Shown piece by piece: positions 45,544-54,815 of a DNA stretch of 64,000 nt. Both the position numbers and the translations under genes were made by a program. Under the pieces are notes generated by a model. That model worked only from the letters and a program-made list of their open reading frames with translations, was not told the DNA's origin and did not search any database. The number at the start of each line of letters is the position of its first letter. Within the stretch, counting starts at the first letter, position 1. Source of the DNA: Aquimarina agarivorans (GTDB lineage: Bacteria > Bacteroidota > Bacteroidia > Flavobacteriales > Flavobacteriaceae); contig NZ_AFPB01000124.1 of the NCBI RefSeq assembly GCF_000218485.1, positions 1 to 64,000 of the forward strand, given 5' to 3'.

Positions 45544-45963
45544 GTTCCTTTTAGTTTATTGGTTTACCCAATAGACAGAACAGAAGTAAAAGGTTGCGTA
45601 ATTATTTAAAATAGAAAACAGTAGCATTCATTTATTTTTGCAATTTTCTAGAATTAGAAAGTGTGTTTAAAATCAATTACACTTTCTAATTTATGTGAAT
45701 AGTGACCGAAATCCATAGCTTGGTCGCTCTAAAGTAGTCAACAAATCCTGAAAAATCTCGTCTGCAATCTAAAAATTGGCGAAAGTAAAGCTATTAATAA
45801 CCTCAATAAACAACAAAAAAATTAGCTGCAGGTTTTAGGTACAATTAAGATTGACCATTAATAATACAAGTTAATTATACTATTTTTTGTTCCTTGCTTG
45901 CCAAAACGATCCTTGTTTTATATTTTTGTTTACAAATAGGTATTTACCTTAATATTTTTATTT
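45544..45963. other. Gene-free interval with a long hairpin
   Basis: No supported gene lies in these 420 bases. A hairpin at 45652-45691 is listed separately. A short plus-strand frame (about 45735-45830; QQILKNLVCNLKIGESKAIN) could be a gene scrap but is not recognisable. Confidence 0.45.
45652..45691. repeat. Long perfect hairpin upstream of lipoprotein and DUF6341-like genes
   Basis: AATTAGAAAGTGT (45652-45664) and ACACTTTCTAATT (45679-45691) are perfect 13-bp inverted arms around a 14-base loop. There is no T run on either side, so it is not a normal terminator. It could be a regulator site or a small mobile-element remnant. Confidence 0.5.
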
Positions 45964-46206
45964 ATGAAAAAGTTTTTTGAAGGATTTCAATACTTAATGG
46001 AAGAGTTTGCATTTGCACCTTTAAATGCATTAAGAACCTTAGAACTTGAAAGCTGGTTTGGCGCTAATATTTTAAATTGGGGGTTCATGCTAGTTGGTAT
46101 GGCAGCATTTGTTTATTGGATGAAACAATTAAAAGGTTTTAACGATAACAATGAAGAGAGAAAATACGTAGTTTCTCATTCTTTTTTAGCAGAAGATAAG
46201 CAGTAA
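45964..46206 (+). CDS. Small DUF6341-like membrane protein
   Basis: This 80-residue protein has one probable membrane helix (NILNWGFMLVGMAAFVYWMKQL). A conserved amphipathic N-terminus (MKKFFEGFQYLMEEFAFAPLNALRTLELESWF) precedes it and a charged tail follows. I recognise it as the flavobacterial family now called DUF6341, which older annotations sometimes mislabel as a phosphoribosyltransferase. The function is unknown. It is monocistronic, followed at once by a strong terminator. Confidence 0.75.
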   Translation: MKKFFEGFQYLMEEFAFAPLNALRTLELESWFGANILNWGFMLVGMAAFVYWMKQLKGFNDNNEERKYVVSHSFLAEDKQ

Positions 46207-46230
46207 ATACTGTTTTAGTTTATCATAAAA

Positions 46231-46264
46231 AAAGCTTTAGCAAACCATTTGCTAAAGCTTTTTG
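46231..46264 (+). terminator. Rho-independent terminator of the DUF6341-like gene
   Basis: AAAGCTTTAGCAAA and TTTGCTAAAGCTTT are perfect 14-bp arms around a three-base loop, followed by T. It begins 25 bp after the stop. Confidence 0.9.
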
Positions 46265-46305
46265 TTTATTAATGAAGCTGTTTTCCTAACAGCTATTTTA
46301 AATAA

Positions 46306-46446
46306 CACGATTATAGCCAACCAATAAATATATCCAAAGGTCAAAATAGTATCCTATTTAATAATTTAACACCAGGTGTTTACTTTATTATTATTAGAAG
46401 TTTTAATACAAATAATCGCGTAATAAAAAGATTCTTTGCAACATAA
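46306..46446 (+). pseudogene. Orphan T9SS type A sorting-domain fragment
   Basis: A 46-codon frame bounded upstream by a stop reads ...DYSQPINISKGQNSILFNN, then LTPGVYFIIIRSFN, and ends VIKRFFAT-stop. The L-x-x-G-x-Y-F-x-x-I...K-R-F-x-x pattern is the end of a Por-secretion (type A) C-terminal sorting domain. No secreted protein is attached, so this is the leftover tail of a lost gene. It keeps its own terminator 20 bp downstream. Confidence 0.65.
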
Positions 46447-46466
46447 TTATTGAAAATTTGAATAGC

Positions 46467-46503
46467 AAAAAGGCTTAAAACTGTTGTTTTAAGCCTTTTT
46501 TGT
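46467..46503 (+). terminator. Terminator after the orphan sorting-domain fragment
   Basis: AAAAAGGCTTAAAAC (46467-46481) and GTTTTAAGCCTTTTT (46486-46500) are perfect 15-bp arms with a four-base loop. Confidence 0.88.
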
Positions 46504-46717
46504 TACTATTTTTTTTAAAAAATCCCTATTTCAAACTAATTTATTTGTTAATATTGTAGTCTTTTTCCTTCTTTATAAAATTTAGATATGTAAAATCTAT
46601 GGTTTTTAATCTAATTATAATCAGATTGATCGAAAAGAAAAAAAACTCCTTTTTTTTAACAAATAAAGCCCTTTAATTTACATCAAGCCAAATACATATT
46701 AATACACAGCTTTTGAA

Positions 46718-47134
46718 ATGAAGAAAATCAATCTAATAATAGCGAGCTTTTTATTTACAGCATACAATTTATACAGCCAGGATATTGCAACTACACTTAG
46801 CTCAAATACTGATGATTATTTAAAATATTTAGCTGATAATAGTGAAAGTGCTGAAGCTGTAATTGCATCAAATGATATTCGTGGTTTGATTGATTTAAAT
46901 ATTTCAAATATTGAAAATGAACAATTAGAGGTGGTATTGGATAGTGATTTAAGAGATACTGGAATTGTAAAAATTGTAAACGTTAAAACAGGAAAGCGAA
47001 TTCGTAGAAAAGTCTCTTTTTTTAAAGGGCAAATTAAAATACCTGTGCAAGATGCTAAAAAGGGAATTTATGAAGTGCAAGTAAAAACTTCCAACTCATC
47101 CAATAAAATCAAAAAGCGTTTTTCAGTTAAGTAA
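46718..47134 (+). CDS. Small secreted protein, function unknown
   Basis: This 138-residue protein has a signal peptide (KINLIIASFLFTAYNLYSQ). The mature part begins DIATTLSSNTDDYLKYLADN and ends in a beta-rich part resembling a short sorting-type module (KGIYEVQVKTSNSSNKIKKR). That end resembles but does not clearly match a T9SS type A domain, so it may be periplasmic or secreted. It has its own terminator, 20 bp downstream. No function can be assigned. Confidence 0.68.
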   Translation: MKKINLIIASFLFTAYNLYSQDIATTLSSNTDDYLKYLADNSESAEAVIASNDIRGLIDLNISNIENEQLEVVLDSDLRDTGIVKIVNVKTGKRIRRKVSFFKGQIKIPVQDAKKGIYEVQVKTSNSSNKIKKRFSVK

Positions 47135-47155
47135 CAATTTAATTATAAATTAAAT

Positions 47156-47192
47156 TAAAAAGCAGCTAATCCGTTCGGAATAGCTGCTTTTT
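47156..47192 (+). terminator. Terminator between convergent genes
   Basis: AAAAAGCAGCTA and TAGCTGCTTTTT arms with a short loop and flanking A and T runs. It lies between the plus-strand small secreted protein gene and the end of the minus-strand lipoprotein gene, so it can serve both. Confidence 0.85.
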
Positions 47193-47228
47193 AATTTAAT
47201 TGAAAACAAGAATCTTATGATTTTACCA

Positions 47229-48560
47229 CTATTTATTTCTAGGTAACCCAATTTGTGTACCTATTACACTTTCATCTGGTTGTGTAATAACTGGGCAGTT
47301 AATAATTGCTCCAGTTGCTGTTAGTAAACTTGATAGTGAATTATCTAATGGGCTTGGGTTAGCATTTCCACGGAAAGGAATCAAAATACCGTCAGCCAAT
47401 AAATCATTTATTTGATCAAAACTTGTTAATATAGAGCGTTCCTCAACGGGTACTGTAAATTCAGTAATATGTGCATCCCACATTGGTGCGTATCTTTCAT
47501 CACTTGGATCAATTGGGAATGTATTTGTTGGATCATTTACTTGCCTTTCACTCAATGAAGCTGTATTTAATCCTTGGAATCCTAGTGGATCACCTGCCTC
47601 GGGTGTAAGACCGTTTGCCGTTGGGCTAAAAGGTAACATTGAACCTCCCGGGAATAAACCAAATGTTGGTAAATTAGCTAATCTTGGTGCAAAAACTCCT
47701 AATTCAATAGTTGCTGGTGCAGGATCAGAAGTATCAGTTACAATATGGAAATAAAATTGTTTCCCATCATGCCATCCGTCCAATAATTGCATTACTACTG
47801 AAGCTTGATCTATAGCCAAGTTTGGATTGTTTAAATCATCTTCTTGCTCTGGTCCGTTTCCATCAGGGTGAGGAATCCTGTCATGAATACCTGTACTATT
47901 AGCCACTGGTTGTGCATTAATTACTACACCACTAGGTAACACTACGTATGATGACCATGCATCATCAGCAATAGCTCCGGGGTTAACTTCTGCTGGTGGA
48001 AATCCGAATAATGCTCCATCTTCAGAAGCACCACCTGCAACTAAAGATCTTTTAGGTGAAAAATCAACTGATCCTTCAAACACTAATCTACCATCCTTAG
48101 TAAATGTTCCGTTTTGTACTCCATCAGAACCTAAGGCTGCAGCCATACGTGGTGCAAATATAACTCCTAGCTGTTCTGCCATTGCTCTGTCCGAAGCTTC
48201 AGTAATTACATAATAAAGCGTTCTTGGACCACTTGATGTTGTTTCCCATCCTTTAAACATTGGAAATCTTGCTGTTGGCCCAGCAGGAACTACTGATCTA
48301 TCCACTCTAAAATCAATACCTAAAACACTTGGTAAAAATACATTTTGCTCAGCGGTAAAACTTAACGCTGGATTACTTGCGTTGTAAGGAACTCCTCCAT
48401 CTTGTCTGATACTTTTTAAAAGCATGTAAGCTTCTGAAGGTAATTCAACTCCTGGTCCATCTCCTGGTCCGTCAATTACTGGGACATCATCCTCACCACA
48501 ACTCATTAGTAACATACCTGCTAAAAGGGCACTTGCGAATATTTTATTTCTATTTTTCAT
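47229..48560 (-). CDS. Large lipoprotein, function unknown (DUF7482-like)
   Basis: A 443-residue lipoprotein when started at the ATG at 48560. The longer frame from 48623 adds 21 residues without a sensible signal. The signal peptide is FASALLAGMLLMSC-G. The mature part includes YYVITEASDRAMAEQLGVIFAPRMAAA and, near the end, APMWDAHITEFTVPVEERSIL. I associate these with a domain of unknown function of the DUF7482 kind, but from memory only. A short acidic/Gly-Pro linker follows the lipid anchor. It is monocistronic; the role is unknown. Confidence 0.72.
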   Translation of the reverse strand: MKNRNKIFASALLAGMLLMSCGEDDVPVIDGPGDGPGVELPSEAYMLLKSIRQDGGVPYNASNPALSFTAEQNVFLPSVLGIDFRVDRSVVPAGPTARFPMFKGWETTSSGPRTLYYVITEASDRAMAEQLGVIFAPRMAAALGSDGVQNGTFTKDGRLVFEGSVDFSPKRSLVAGGASEDGALFGFPPAEVNPGAIADDAWSSYVVLPSGVVINAQPVANSTGIHDRIPHPDGNGPEQEDDLNNPNLAIDQASVVMQLLDGWHDGKQFYFHIVTDTSDPAPATIELGVFAPRLANLPTFGLFPGGSMLPFSPTANGLTPEAGDPLGFQGLNTASLSERQVNDPTNTFPIDPSDERYAPMWDAHITEFTVPVEERSILTSFDQINDLLADGILIPFRGNANPSPLDNSLSSLLTATGAIINCPVITQPDESVIGTQIGLPRNK

Positions 48561-49127
48561 GATTTTATTTTTTAAAGTTAATATTGTAAAATGATATAAT
48601 TTAGCAGGCCTGCAATATTTCAAATCATTTATGCTTTCTACACAAATTCAGTCAATCAGCTTTCAAAATACTAACTAAAAAAAATAAAAAAACTTTCAAT
48701 TAACTGATTATCAGTTAATTATATTTATAACTTTTTTTAAGTTTTGTTTAATCGGTTCATGCTAGTGTTAGCTAGATTACTTTTAATCTTTTTAAATAGC
48801 ATATAAAAACAATATAATTTTGGCAAAAATGGAGTGTGTTTTTTAGCATTTTATTAAAATTTTATTGAATTTAATTGTATTGCGTCAAAATCAATTTAGG
48901 ATCAATTTTTAAATAAAATAATTCATTTGAAAGTCCTTTTTTAATCGTTACTGAACTTTAAGAATAACTAAATCTGGATTTTTTTTGTGCTTCCTCTATC
49001 ATAGAAATAAAAAATTCTACATTTTTGTTTGAGTATTTTAAAATCCAAACTAATATTACAGCTAGTGCAAAAAAAAGCTTCTGTTTCATACACAGAAGCT
49101 TTAAATCTTACTTTTCTATTAATTTTA
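48561..49127. other. Gene-free interval before purD
   Basis: These 567 AT-rich bases contain no supported gene. The only clear element is the purD terminator at 49069-49102. The promoter of the lipoprotein gene must lie in the left part, but I found no convincing box. Confidence 0.5.
49069..49102 (-). terminator. Rho-independent terminator of purD
   Basis: On the minus strand, AAAGCTTCTGT and ACAGAAGCTTT arms are followed by a run of eight T. It lies 26 bp after the purD stop. Confidence 0.85.
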
Positions 49128-50399
49128 TTATAAGTCGAAACCTAAATCAGTACGATAATACATATCCTTAAATTTAATTTTCTTTACATTTTTATATGAT
49201 ACTGCCAATGCCTCTTTAAAATCATTACCAAAAGAAGTGACTGCTAACACCCTACCTCCGTTGGTAACTACTTTACCATCGTTTAATGTAGTTCCTGCCT
49301 GAAAAACAATGGAATCTTCAACAGTATCAATGCCTTTAATTTCATCACCTTTATTATAGGCTTCAGGGTAGCCGCCCGCAACGGTCATTACCGTAACGGC
49401 AGTACGGGGATCTAAATCCAACGTAACTTCATTCAAGGTTTGATTACCAACGTTGATAAAAAGATCAACCAAATCATTTTTAACACGTGGTAGCACGGCT
49501 TCAGTTTCAGGATCACCCATTCTAACGTTGTATTCGATTACCTTAGGCTCGTTTCCAACTTTAATTAAACCAATAAATATAAAACCTTTATAATCGATAT
49601 TTTCTTTTGCTAAACCTTCAACCGTAGGTTTTATGACTTTATTTTCAATTTTGGCCATAAAGGCATCATCCGCAAAAGGAACTGGAGAAATGGCGCCCAT
49701 ACCACCCGTATTTAAACCTGTATCGCCCTCACCTATTCGTTTATAATCCTTGGCTGTTGGTAATGTAATGTAATTTTTACCGTCAGTTAACACAAAAACG
49801 CTTAGTTCAATACCATCTAAAAACTCTTCAATAACCACTTTTTGACTAGCCTCACCAAACTTACTATTGGTTAACATATCGGTTAGTTCTGTTTTTGCTT
49901 CGGCTAAATTTTCCAAAATTAACACCCCCTTACCTGCTGCCAATCCATCAGCTTTAAGTACGTATGGTGGTTTTAAAGTTTCTAAAAAAGCATGTCCTTT
50001 TTCAACGGTTTCGGCAGTAAAACTTTCGTAAGCCGCTGTTGGAATGTTGTAGCGTACTAAAAATTCTTTAGCATATTCCTTACTTCCTTCCAATTGAGCC
50101 CCTTCGGCTGATGGCCCGATAACTTTAACTGATGCTAATTGCGGATCATTTTTAAAAAAGTCTGAAATTCCAGCAACCAGTGGCACCTCAGGACCTACAA
50201 CTACCATTTCAATAGTTTCAGTAAGTACAACTTCCTTAATTTTATCAAAATCAGTAACATTTATAGCTAAATTAGTGGCGATGCTTGCTGTACCAGCATT
50301 TCCTGGAGCTACAAATAACTTTGAACATAAATTACTTTGAGCTAATTTGTACGCAAAAGTATGCTCTCTACCTCCTGATCCTACAATAAGAATATTCAT
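49128..50399 (-). CDS. purD: Phosphoribosylamine-glycine ligase
   Basis: This 423-residue ATP-grasp enzyme opens MNILIVGSGGREHTFAYKLA. It carries KADGLAAGKGVLI (ATP loop), GEGDTGLNTGGMGAISPVPF and VIEYNVRMGDPETEAVLPR (metal and substrate binding). It joins glycine to phosphoribosylamine, the second step of de novo purine synthesis, in the cytoplasm. Length is normal. It has its own terminator and 230 bp separate it from the sugar-transferase gene upstream, so it is likely transcribed alone. Confidence 0.98.
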   Translation of the reverse strand: MNILIVGSGGREHTFAYKLAQSNLCSKLFVAPGNAGTASIATNLAINVTDFDKIKEVVLTETIEMVVVGPEVPLVAGISDFFKNDPQLASVKVIGPSAEGAQLEGSKEYAKEFLVRYNIPTAAYESFTAETVEKGHAFLETLKPPYVLKADGLAAGKGVLILENLAEAKTELTDMLTNSKFGEASQKVVIEEFLDGIELSVFVLTDGKNYITLPTAKDYKRIGEGDTGLNTGGMGAISPVPFADDAFMAKIENKVIKPTVEGLAKENIDYKGFIFIGLIKVGNEPKVIEYNVRMGDPETEAVLPRVKNDLVDLFINVGNQTLNEVTLDLDPRTAVTVMTVAGGYPEAYNKGDEIKGIDTVEDSIVFQAGTTLNDGKVVTNGGRVLAVTSFGNDFKEALAVSYKNVKKIKFKDMYYRTDLGFDL

Positions 50400-50627
50400 T
50401 ATAACTTTTTTGAATTTATTTTAAAATGCAAAAATACTCAATTACAATCAATTGTTATGGGCAAATGACAGATCAAATATGCGGTATATTCTGTGAGTAG
50501 ATGAAAATTTAATTTCACAAAATTCGCTTATACAAGCTGCTGAAAATTACATTATGCCAAATAGGTTTACGAAAACAACTATTACTAATTTTAAATGAGT
50601 TGGGAGTATAAAATAAAGCTAAGTAAC

Positions 50628-51980
50628 CTAGTAGGCTGAGTCTTGACCTTTTAAAAGAATAAGTAGCGTATCAAACATTATTTTTATATCCATAAGTATG
50701 GACCAATTTTCGATATAAAAAACATCAAATTTTATTCGATTAATAATATCTTCATCTGATTTAATTTCGCCTCTGTAACCTTTAATTTGAGCTAAACCTG
50801 TAATTCCAGGTCTTACAGAATGCCTAAATACAAACTGATACTTATCTATTTTTTTTGCATATGCCTCCGTATAACGAGGTATGTGAGGCCTTGGTCCAAC
50901 TACGGACATATCGCCTTTTAAAACGTTTACAAACTGCGGTATTTCATCAATACTGGTCCGGCGTAAAAAACGCCCCAATTTGGTGACTCTTTCATCCGCT
51001 TCGGATACATGCAAACGCTTTTCATTCCCTTCTACGCTAAGTGACCTAAATTTATAACACATGAACTCCCCGTAGTTTACCCCGTTACGCTTGTGCTTGT
51101 AAAAAAGGGGGCCTTTGCTATCCAGTTTTATAAGAATAAACATTAACGGTGTTAACCACGAAAGGATGCCAATAATCACTACAAAAGATATTATAATATC
51201 GATACTCCTTTTTACTATAACGTTTGTGGAATCATGCAGTGGCATATTTGGTATGGATAACACTGGCAAATAATCGTAATAATCCGTTTTTAGATTAGAA
51301 ACTGGTACTTTTTCTACATTTGGGATAAATTTTAATACAATTCCATTGCTTTCGCAGAAGTTCACAATTTCATTATTTTGAATGCTTGACACTTCGTGTA
51401 AGGCGCAATAAACTTCGTCAATCCTGTTTTCTTTCAAATAAGTGATTCCTTCGGAAATTTTATTAGGTAACTGATCTGCAAATACTCCTTGTATGTAGTA
51501 CCCCATTTCAGGTTTGGATTCAAAATAATTAATCAATTCTTGTGTTTGTGCTGAACTACCAAAAACTAAAACCAAACGTTTGTTACCTCCAAAATACTGA
51601 CGGTACTTTTGCAACAAAAAATAAACCGCAAATTTAGCTGCTGAAATACCTAAAATGGTAATCCCTAAAAACAAAAAGGTATCCGTTCCTGAAATTGTTC
51701 TTGTTTTTACAATACCATAATAAGAGTATAAGACAAGCATTAACATAAACGCCTGCTTTATTAGTAGACGGATAATTTTTAATACCGATGTAAACCTATA
51801 AACATTGTAAAAACGCACCCAAATTGCTGCTGCTATCCAACCAATTCCCAGATAAACATAAAAGAATAAACTTTCGGACTTACCCAAAAAAAGGTAAGCG
51901 CATAAGCTTAAGGCCACCAAATCGAACAATACAATTAGCGGTCTTATTAAAAATGAATATCCTTTTAAAACTTTAGGCAT
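50628..51980 (-). CDS. Undecaprenyl-phosphate glycosyl-1-phosphate transferase (WcaJ-like)
   Basis: This 450-residue membrane enzyme has four N-terminal helices, a Rossmann-like middle domain (KRLVLVFGSSAQTQELINYF) and a C-terminal sugar-transferase domain. That domain carries KRSIDIIISFVVIIGILSWL, the basic KHKRNGVNYGEFMCYKFRSL segment, and TSIDEIPQFVNVLKGDMSVVGPRP. It transfers a sugar-1-phosphate to undecaprenyl phosphate, the first committed step of exopolysaccharide or O-antigen assembly. It directly abuts the UDP-glucuronate decarboxylase gene, so the two form a unit. No glycosyltransferases or polymerase follow in the window. Confidence 0.93.
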   Translation of the reverse strand: MPKVLKGYSFLIRPLIVLFDLVALSLCAYLFLGKSESLFFYVYLGIGWIAAAIWVRFYNVYRFTSVLKIIRLLIKQAFMLMLVLYSYYGIVKTRTISGTDTFLFLGITILGISAAKFAVYFLLQKYRQYFGGNKRLVLVFGSSAQTQELINYFESKPEMGYYIQGVFADQLPNKISEGITYLKENRIDEVYCALHEVSSIQNNEIVNFCESNGIVLKFIPNVEKVPVSNLKTDYYDYLPVLSIPNMPLHDSTNVIVKRSIDIIISFVVIIGILSWLTPLMFILIKLDSKGPLFYKHKRNGVNYGEFMCYKFRSLSVEGNEKRLHVSEADERVTKLGRFLRRTSIDEIPQFVNVLKGDMSVVGPRPHIPRYTEAYAKKIDKYQFVFRHSVRPGITGLAQIKGYRGEIKSDEDIINRIKFDVFYIENWSILMDIKIMFDTLLILLKGQDSAY

Positions 51981-52988
51981 TTAAGACTTTTTAGTTTTTA
52001 TATAGGCATCAAACGTTTTGTGTTCCTTTTTATGCAACTTTTCAGAAGATAATTTCTTAAAGTAATCGTAAGTTTTTTTCAGTCCTACGTGTCGTGCAAC
52101 TTTAGGTTCCCAGCCCAATATTTTTTTGGCCACTGAAATATCCGGACGACGTTGTAATGGATCATCCACAGGTAAATCCTTGTAAACTACTTTTTGGGTT
52201 GTTCCTGTTAACTTAATAATTTCATCCGCAAAATCACGTATGGAAATTTCCGATGGGTTTCCAATATTAACGGGTTGCGAATACTCGGACAATAACAAAC
52301 GAAATAATCCCTCTATTTGATCTTCAATAAAACAAAAAGATCGGGTTTGTGAGCCATCACCAAAAACGGTTAAATCTTCGCCACGCAATGCCTGACCTAT
52401 AAATGCAGGAATTACCCGTCCATCGTTTAATCGCATTCTGGGCCCGTAAGTATTAAAAATACGCGCAATACGAACAGGTACTTTATGAAAAGTATGGTAA
52501 GCCATAGTCATTGCTTCCTGAAAGCGTTTTGCCTCATCATACACCCCACGTGGTCCAACGGAATTTACATTTCCGTAATAATCCTCAGTTTGTGGGTGTA
52601 CTAAGGGGTCACCATAAACCTCGCTTGTAGAAGCTATTAAAATAGTAGCTCCTTTGGCCAAGGCTAAACCCAAACAATTATGCGTACCCAGCGATCCTAC
52701 TTTTAATGTTTGAATAGGAATTTTTAAGTAATCAATAGGACTTGCAGGAGATGCAAAATGGAGTATGTAATCCAAATCCCCTTCTATGGAAATATGAGTA
52801 CATACATCATGTTCAATAAATGTAAAGCTGGGGTGATCCGTTAAATGAGCCAAATTATCAAAGCTACCCGTAATAAAATTATCCATTCCAATTACTGAGT
52901 AACCTTCTTTTATAAATCGATCACATAAATGCGAACCCAAAAAACCAGCAGCACCAGTTATTAAAACACGTTTTGGAATTTTAGACAT
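51981..52988 (-). CDS. UDP-glucuronate decarboxylase (UDP-xylose synthase)
   Basis: A 335-residue protein if started at Met-13 of the longer frame, ATG at 52988 ([21 protein letters not shown]), which gives the usual start next to the Gly-rich NAD loop. Further signs are the catalytic Tyr-Lys in the UXS signature [15 protein letters not shown], upstream [10 protein letters not shown], and [19 protein letters not shown]. It converts UDP-glucuronate to UDP-xylose (or the 4-keto intermediate) for surface polysaccharide. It is followed without a gap by the WcaJ-like gene. Confidence 0.92.
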   Translation of the reverse strand: MSKIPKRVLITGAAGFLGSHLCDRFIKEGYSVIGMDNFITGSFDNLAHLTDHPSFTFIEHDVCTHISIEGDLDYILHFASPASPIDYLKIPIQTLKVGSLGTHNCLGLALAKGATILIASTSEVYGDPLVHPQTEDYYGNVNSVGPRGVYDEAKRFQEAMTMAYHTFHKVPVRIARIFNTYGPRMRLNDGRVIPAFIGQALRGEDLTVFGDGSQTRSFCFIEDQIEGLFRLLLSEYSQPVNIGNPSEISIRDFADEIIKLTGTTQKVVYKDLPVDDPLQRRPDISVAKKILGWEPKVARHVGLKKTYDYFKKLSSEKLHKKEHKTFDAYIKTKKS

Positions 52989-53134
52989 TAACAATTTTTT
53001 ATTTTCTGAAAAATACAAAAACATAGCGTATTTACGAGTATTTGCTGTTGTTTTCAGCTATACCCAAGCTACTTGCTAGTCAACCAATGCTTAAATACGA
53101 TATGCATAGTAACTCGCTTATTTATACCTTTATT

Positions 53135-54811
53135 TTAAGAAGTTTCTAAAATTTGTGCTATTATTTTTTTTGTAATGGTATAAGTGGGCTTTACGCCAGA
53201 AGTGCCTAAACCCCCTGAAGCAAGCGTACTTCCTGTTTCTAAAGGATTGTCCGATGCGTAGTAAGCATACCTTACCTGTATAGAATCCGCAATACTTTTC
53301 CGAATCTTTGACGCCGCCTGAATCGCTTTTTGATAATGAGCTCCTTCCATTTCTAATCCAATAACGTTCCACGTGGAATCATGAAAAAATTGAAGCAAAT
53401 CCCGATTTTGTAGTGATGTTCCCAAAACAGTAACCATGCTTCCTTCAAGACAATCAATATCGGTATCCTCAAAATCTTTTAAAGAAAGTTCATTTTTAAA
53501 AGGGTAATTACCAGATGTACCTTCTAAAACATGCGCTGTAGGGATCATCAAATCGCCTTTTCCTCCTTGTAAAATACCTGCTTTTCCCATGACAGAAACC
53601 GAAATAACATTCATGTAAAACAAGGTTTCGTTAGGTGCTTTGTAAGGTTTTAGCAACTCATCCATAGCTTCAAACGCTTGCTCACCAAAAGCATAATCCA
53701 TAACCAAAATTACGGGTGCATTTGGTTTATTATAGGTAGGCAAATGTTCAATTTTACCAGTATCAAAAAGTTGTACATCAATGTGTGAACTACTGCTGTC
53801 CTCCACCATAACCATCCCATTCTTTAAGGCGTATGATTTTACCTTATTGCGTATTTCCTTACTATTTTTATTACTCAGTTTAACAAAAATTTCCATATCG
53901 CTTTTTCCAGCATAAGCCTTACCTAAAGCATCTTTTGCAAACAATGTATTCATTACGCTGTGCATATTTGAACTTATAATGTGCAACGGGCGCTCAAACA
54001 AGTTTAAATTATGAATGCGTTTTTTAATTTGATACGCCCAAAATGACGAATGGATATGGTGCCCAATGCGTTCCCTTAAAACTGGACTAAAAGTAATTTC
54101 GCGCTTGTTTTTAATGGTAACCTCTTCTAACGAAAGTTTACCTAATCCATAAATAACATCAATAAATCGATCTGGATTTTGAGTGCTGGCAAATTTGTCA
54201 TATACCTCAATAATTTCATTAAAACTACGCCCTAAAATATTAGCTAAATGAGCCATAGCGATGTCTCGCTCCTTGTTTGATAATGTTTTTTGCTCTGCAA
54301 ACTTTACTAATTTGTTCCAATCGCGCGTAAAACATAAATCATCCTCTTGCTGGATCCGTTTTCTTATTTTTTCGGATTCCATGTACATAAATGTCAAGTG
54401 GGTAAGAATATCATAAATTTCTGATCGTCCACGGGTAATTTCAATATTCATTTGATCAGCATCCACGCGATAACAATTACGACGCCTTTTTTTTGGAATA
54501 ATCACCTCAAAATGAGCATTTTTGTATCCTTCTTCGCTGGTTAAATTAACGTATCTACACTCTTCAATACCCTCTGGCAAACGCTCTAACACATAGAGTA
54601 ATCCATTTAATTCTACCTTTTCTTCATTAATTGAACCATAAATTTCAGGACGTAAAACCAGCATAGCTTCCCGCAAGGTTTCACCCGATACGCCTAAAGG
54701 CTTATAGTATCCCCTATTAAATAAATGACGCATACCAATATACAATCGTTCAATGGCATTGGTACTCTCTTGTGCTCTGGTTTGTTCGTTTTTAGCTATG
54801 TAGTTTTGCAT
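53135..54811 (-). CDS. DUF6909-like protein with nucleoside-phosphorylase-like C-terminus
   Basis: This 558-residue soluble protein has no signal peptide. The N-terminal two-thirds are helical (SEIYDILTHLTFMYMESEKI; LANILGRSFNEIIEVYDKFA). From about 350, PVILVMDYAFGEQAFEAMDE begins an alpha/beta domain. NVIGLEMEGAHYQKAIQAAS and YASDNPLETGSTLASGGLG near the end strongly recall the Met-Glu nucleoside-binding motif and following Asp of purine nucleoside phosphorylases. I recognise the full protein as a Bacteroidota family (DUF6909). It is the third gene after an M23 peptidase and a GH3 enzyme, each about 4 bp apart. A nucleoside or nucleotide substrate is inference. Confidence 0.75.
   Translation of the reverse strand: MQNYIAKNEQTRAQESTNAIERLYIGMRHLFNRGYYKPLGVSGETLREAMLVLRPEIYGSINEEKVELNGLLYVLERLPEGIEECRYVNLTSEEGYKNAHFEVIIPKKRRRNCYRVDADQMNIEITRGRSEIYDILTHLTFMYMESEKIRKRIQQEDDLCFTRDWNKLVKFAEQKTLSNKERDIAMAHLANILGRSFNEIIEVYDKFASTQNPDRFIDVIYGLGKLSLEEVTIKNKREITFSPVLRERIGHHIHSSFWAYQIKKRIHNLNLFERPLHIISSNMHSVMNTLFAKDALGKAYAGKSDMEIFVKLSNKNSKEIRNKVKSYALKNGMVMVEDSSSSHIDVQLFDTGKIEHLPTYNKPNAPVILVMDYAFGEQAFEAMDELLKPYKAPNETLFYMNVISVSVMGKAGILQGGKGDLMIPTAHVLEGTSGNYPFKNELSLKDFEDTDIDCLEGSMVTVLGTSLQNRDLLQFFHDSTWNVIGLEMEGAHYQKAIQAASKIRKSIADSIQVRYAYYASDNPLETGSTLASGGLGTSGVKPTYTITKKIIAQILETS
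53366..53379. promoter_or_regulatory. Near-match parS-type palindrome inside coding sequence
   Basis: GTTCCACGTGGAAT matches 13 of 14 bases of the palindrome GTTCCACGTGGAAC found four times further right. It encodes STWNV within the DUF6909-like gene, so it may be chance or a diverged ParB site. Confidence 0.4.
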
Positions 54812-54815
54812 GTAT

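Larger units (their letters stand above)
46207..46717 (+). other. Interval with two terminators around a sorting-domain scrap
   Basis: No complete gene. It contains a terminator (46231-46264), a broken T9SS sorting-domain fragment (46306-46446), a second terminator (46467-46503) and about 200 AT-rich bases without recognised features before the next gene. Confidence 0.6.

Noticed and set aside
52546..52555. CCCACGTGG motif within the UDP-glucuronate decarboxylase gene
   Set aside because: It keeps the CCACGTGG core but lacks the GTT/AAC outer arms of the parS palindrome.
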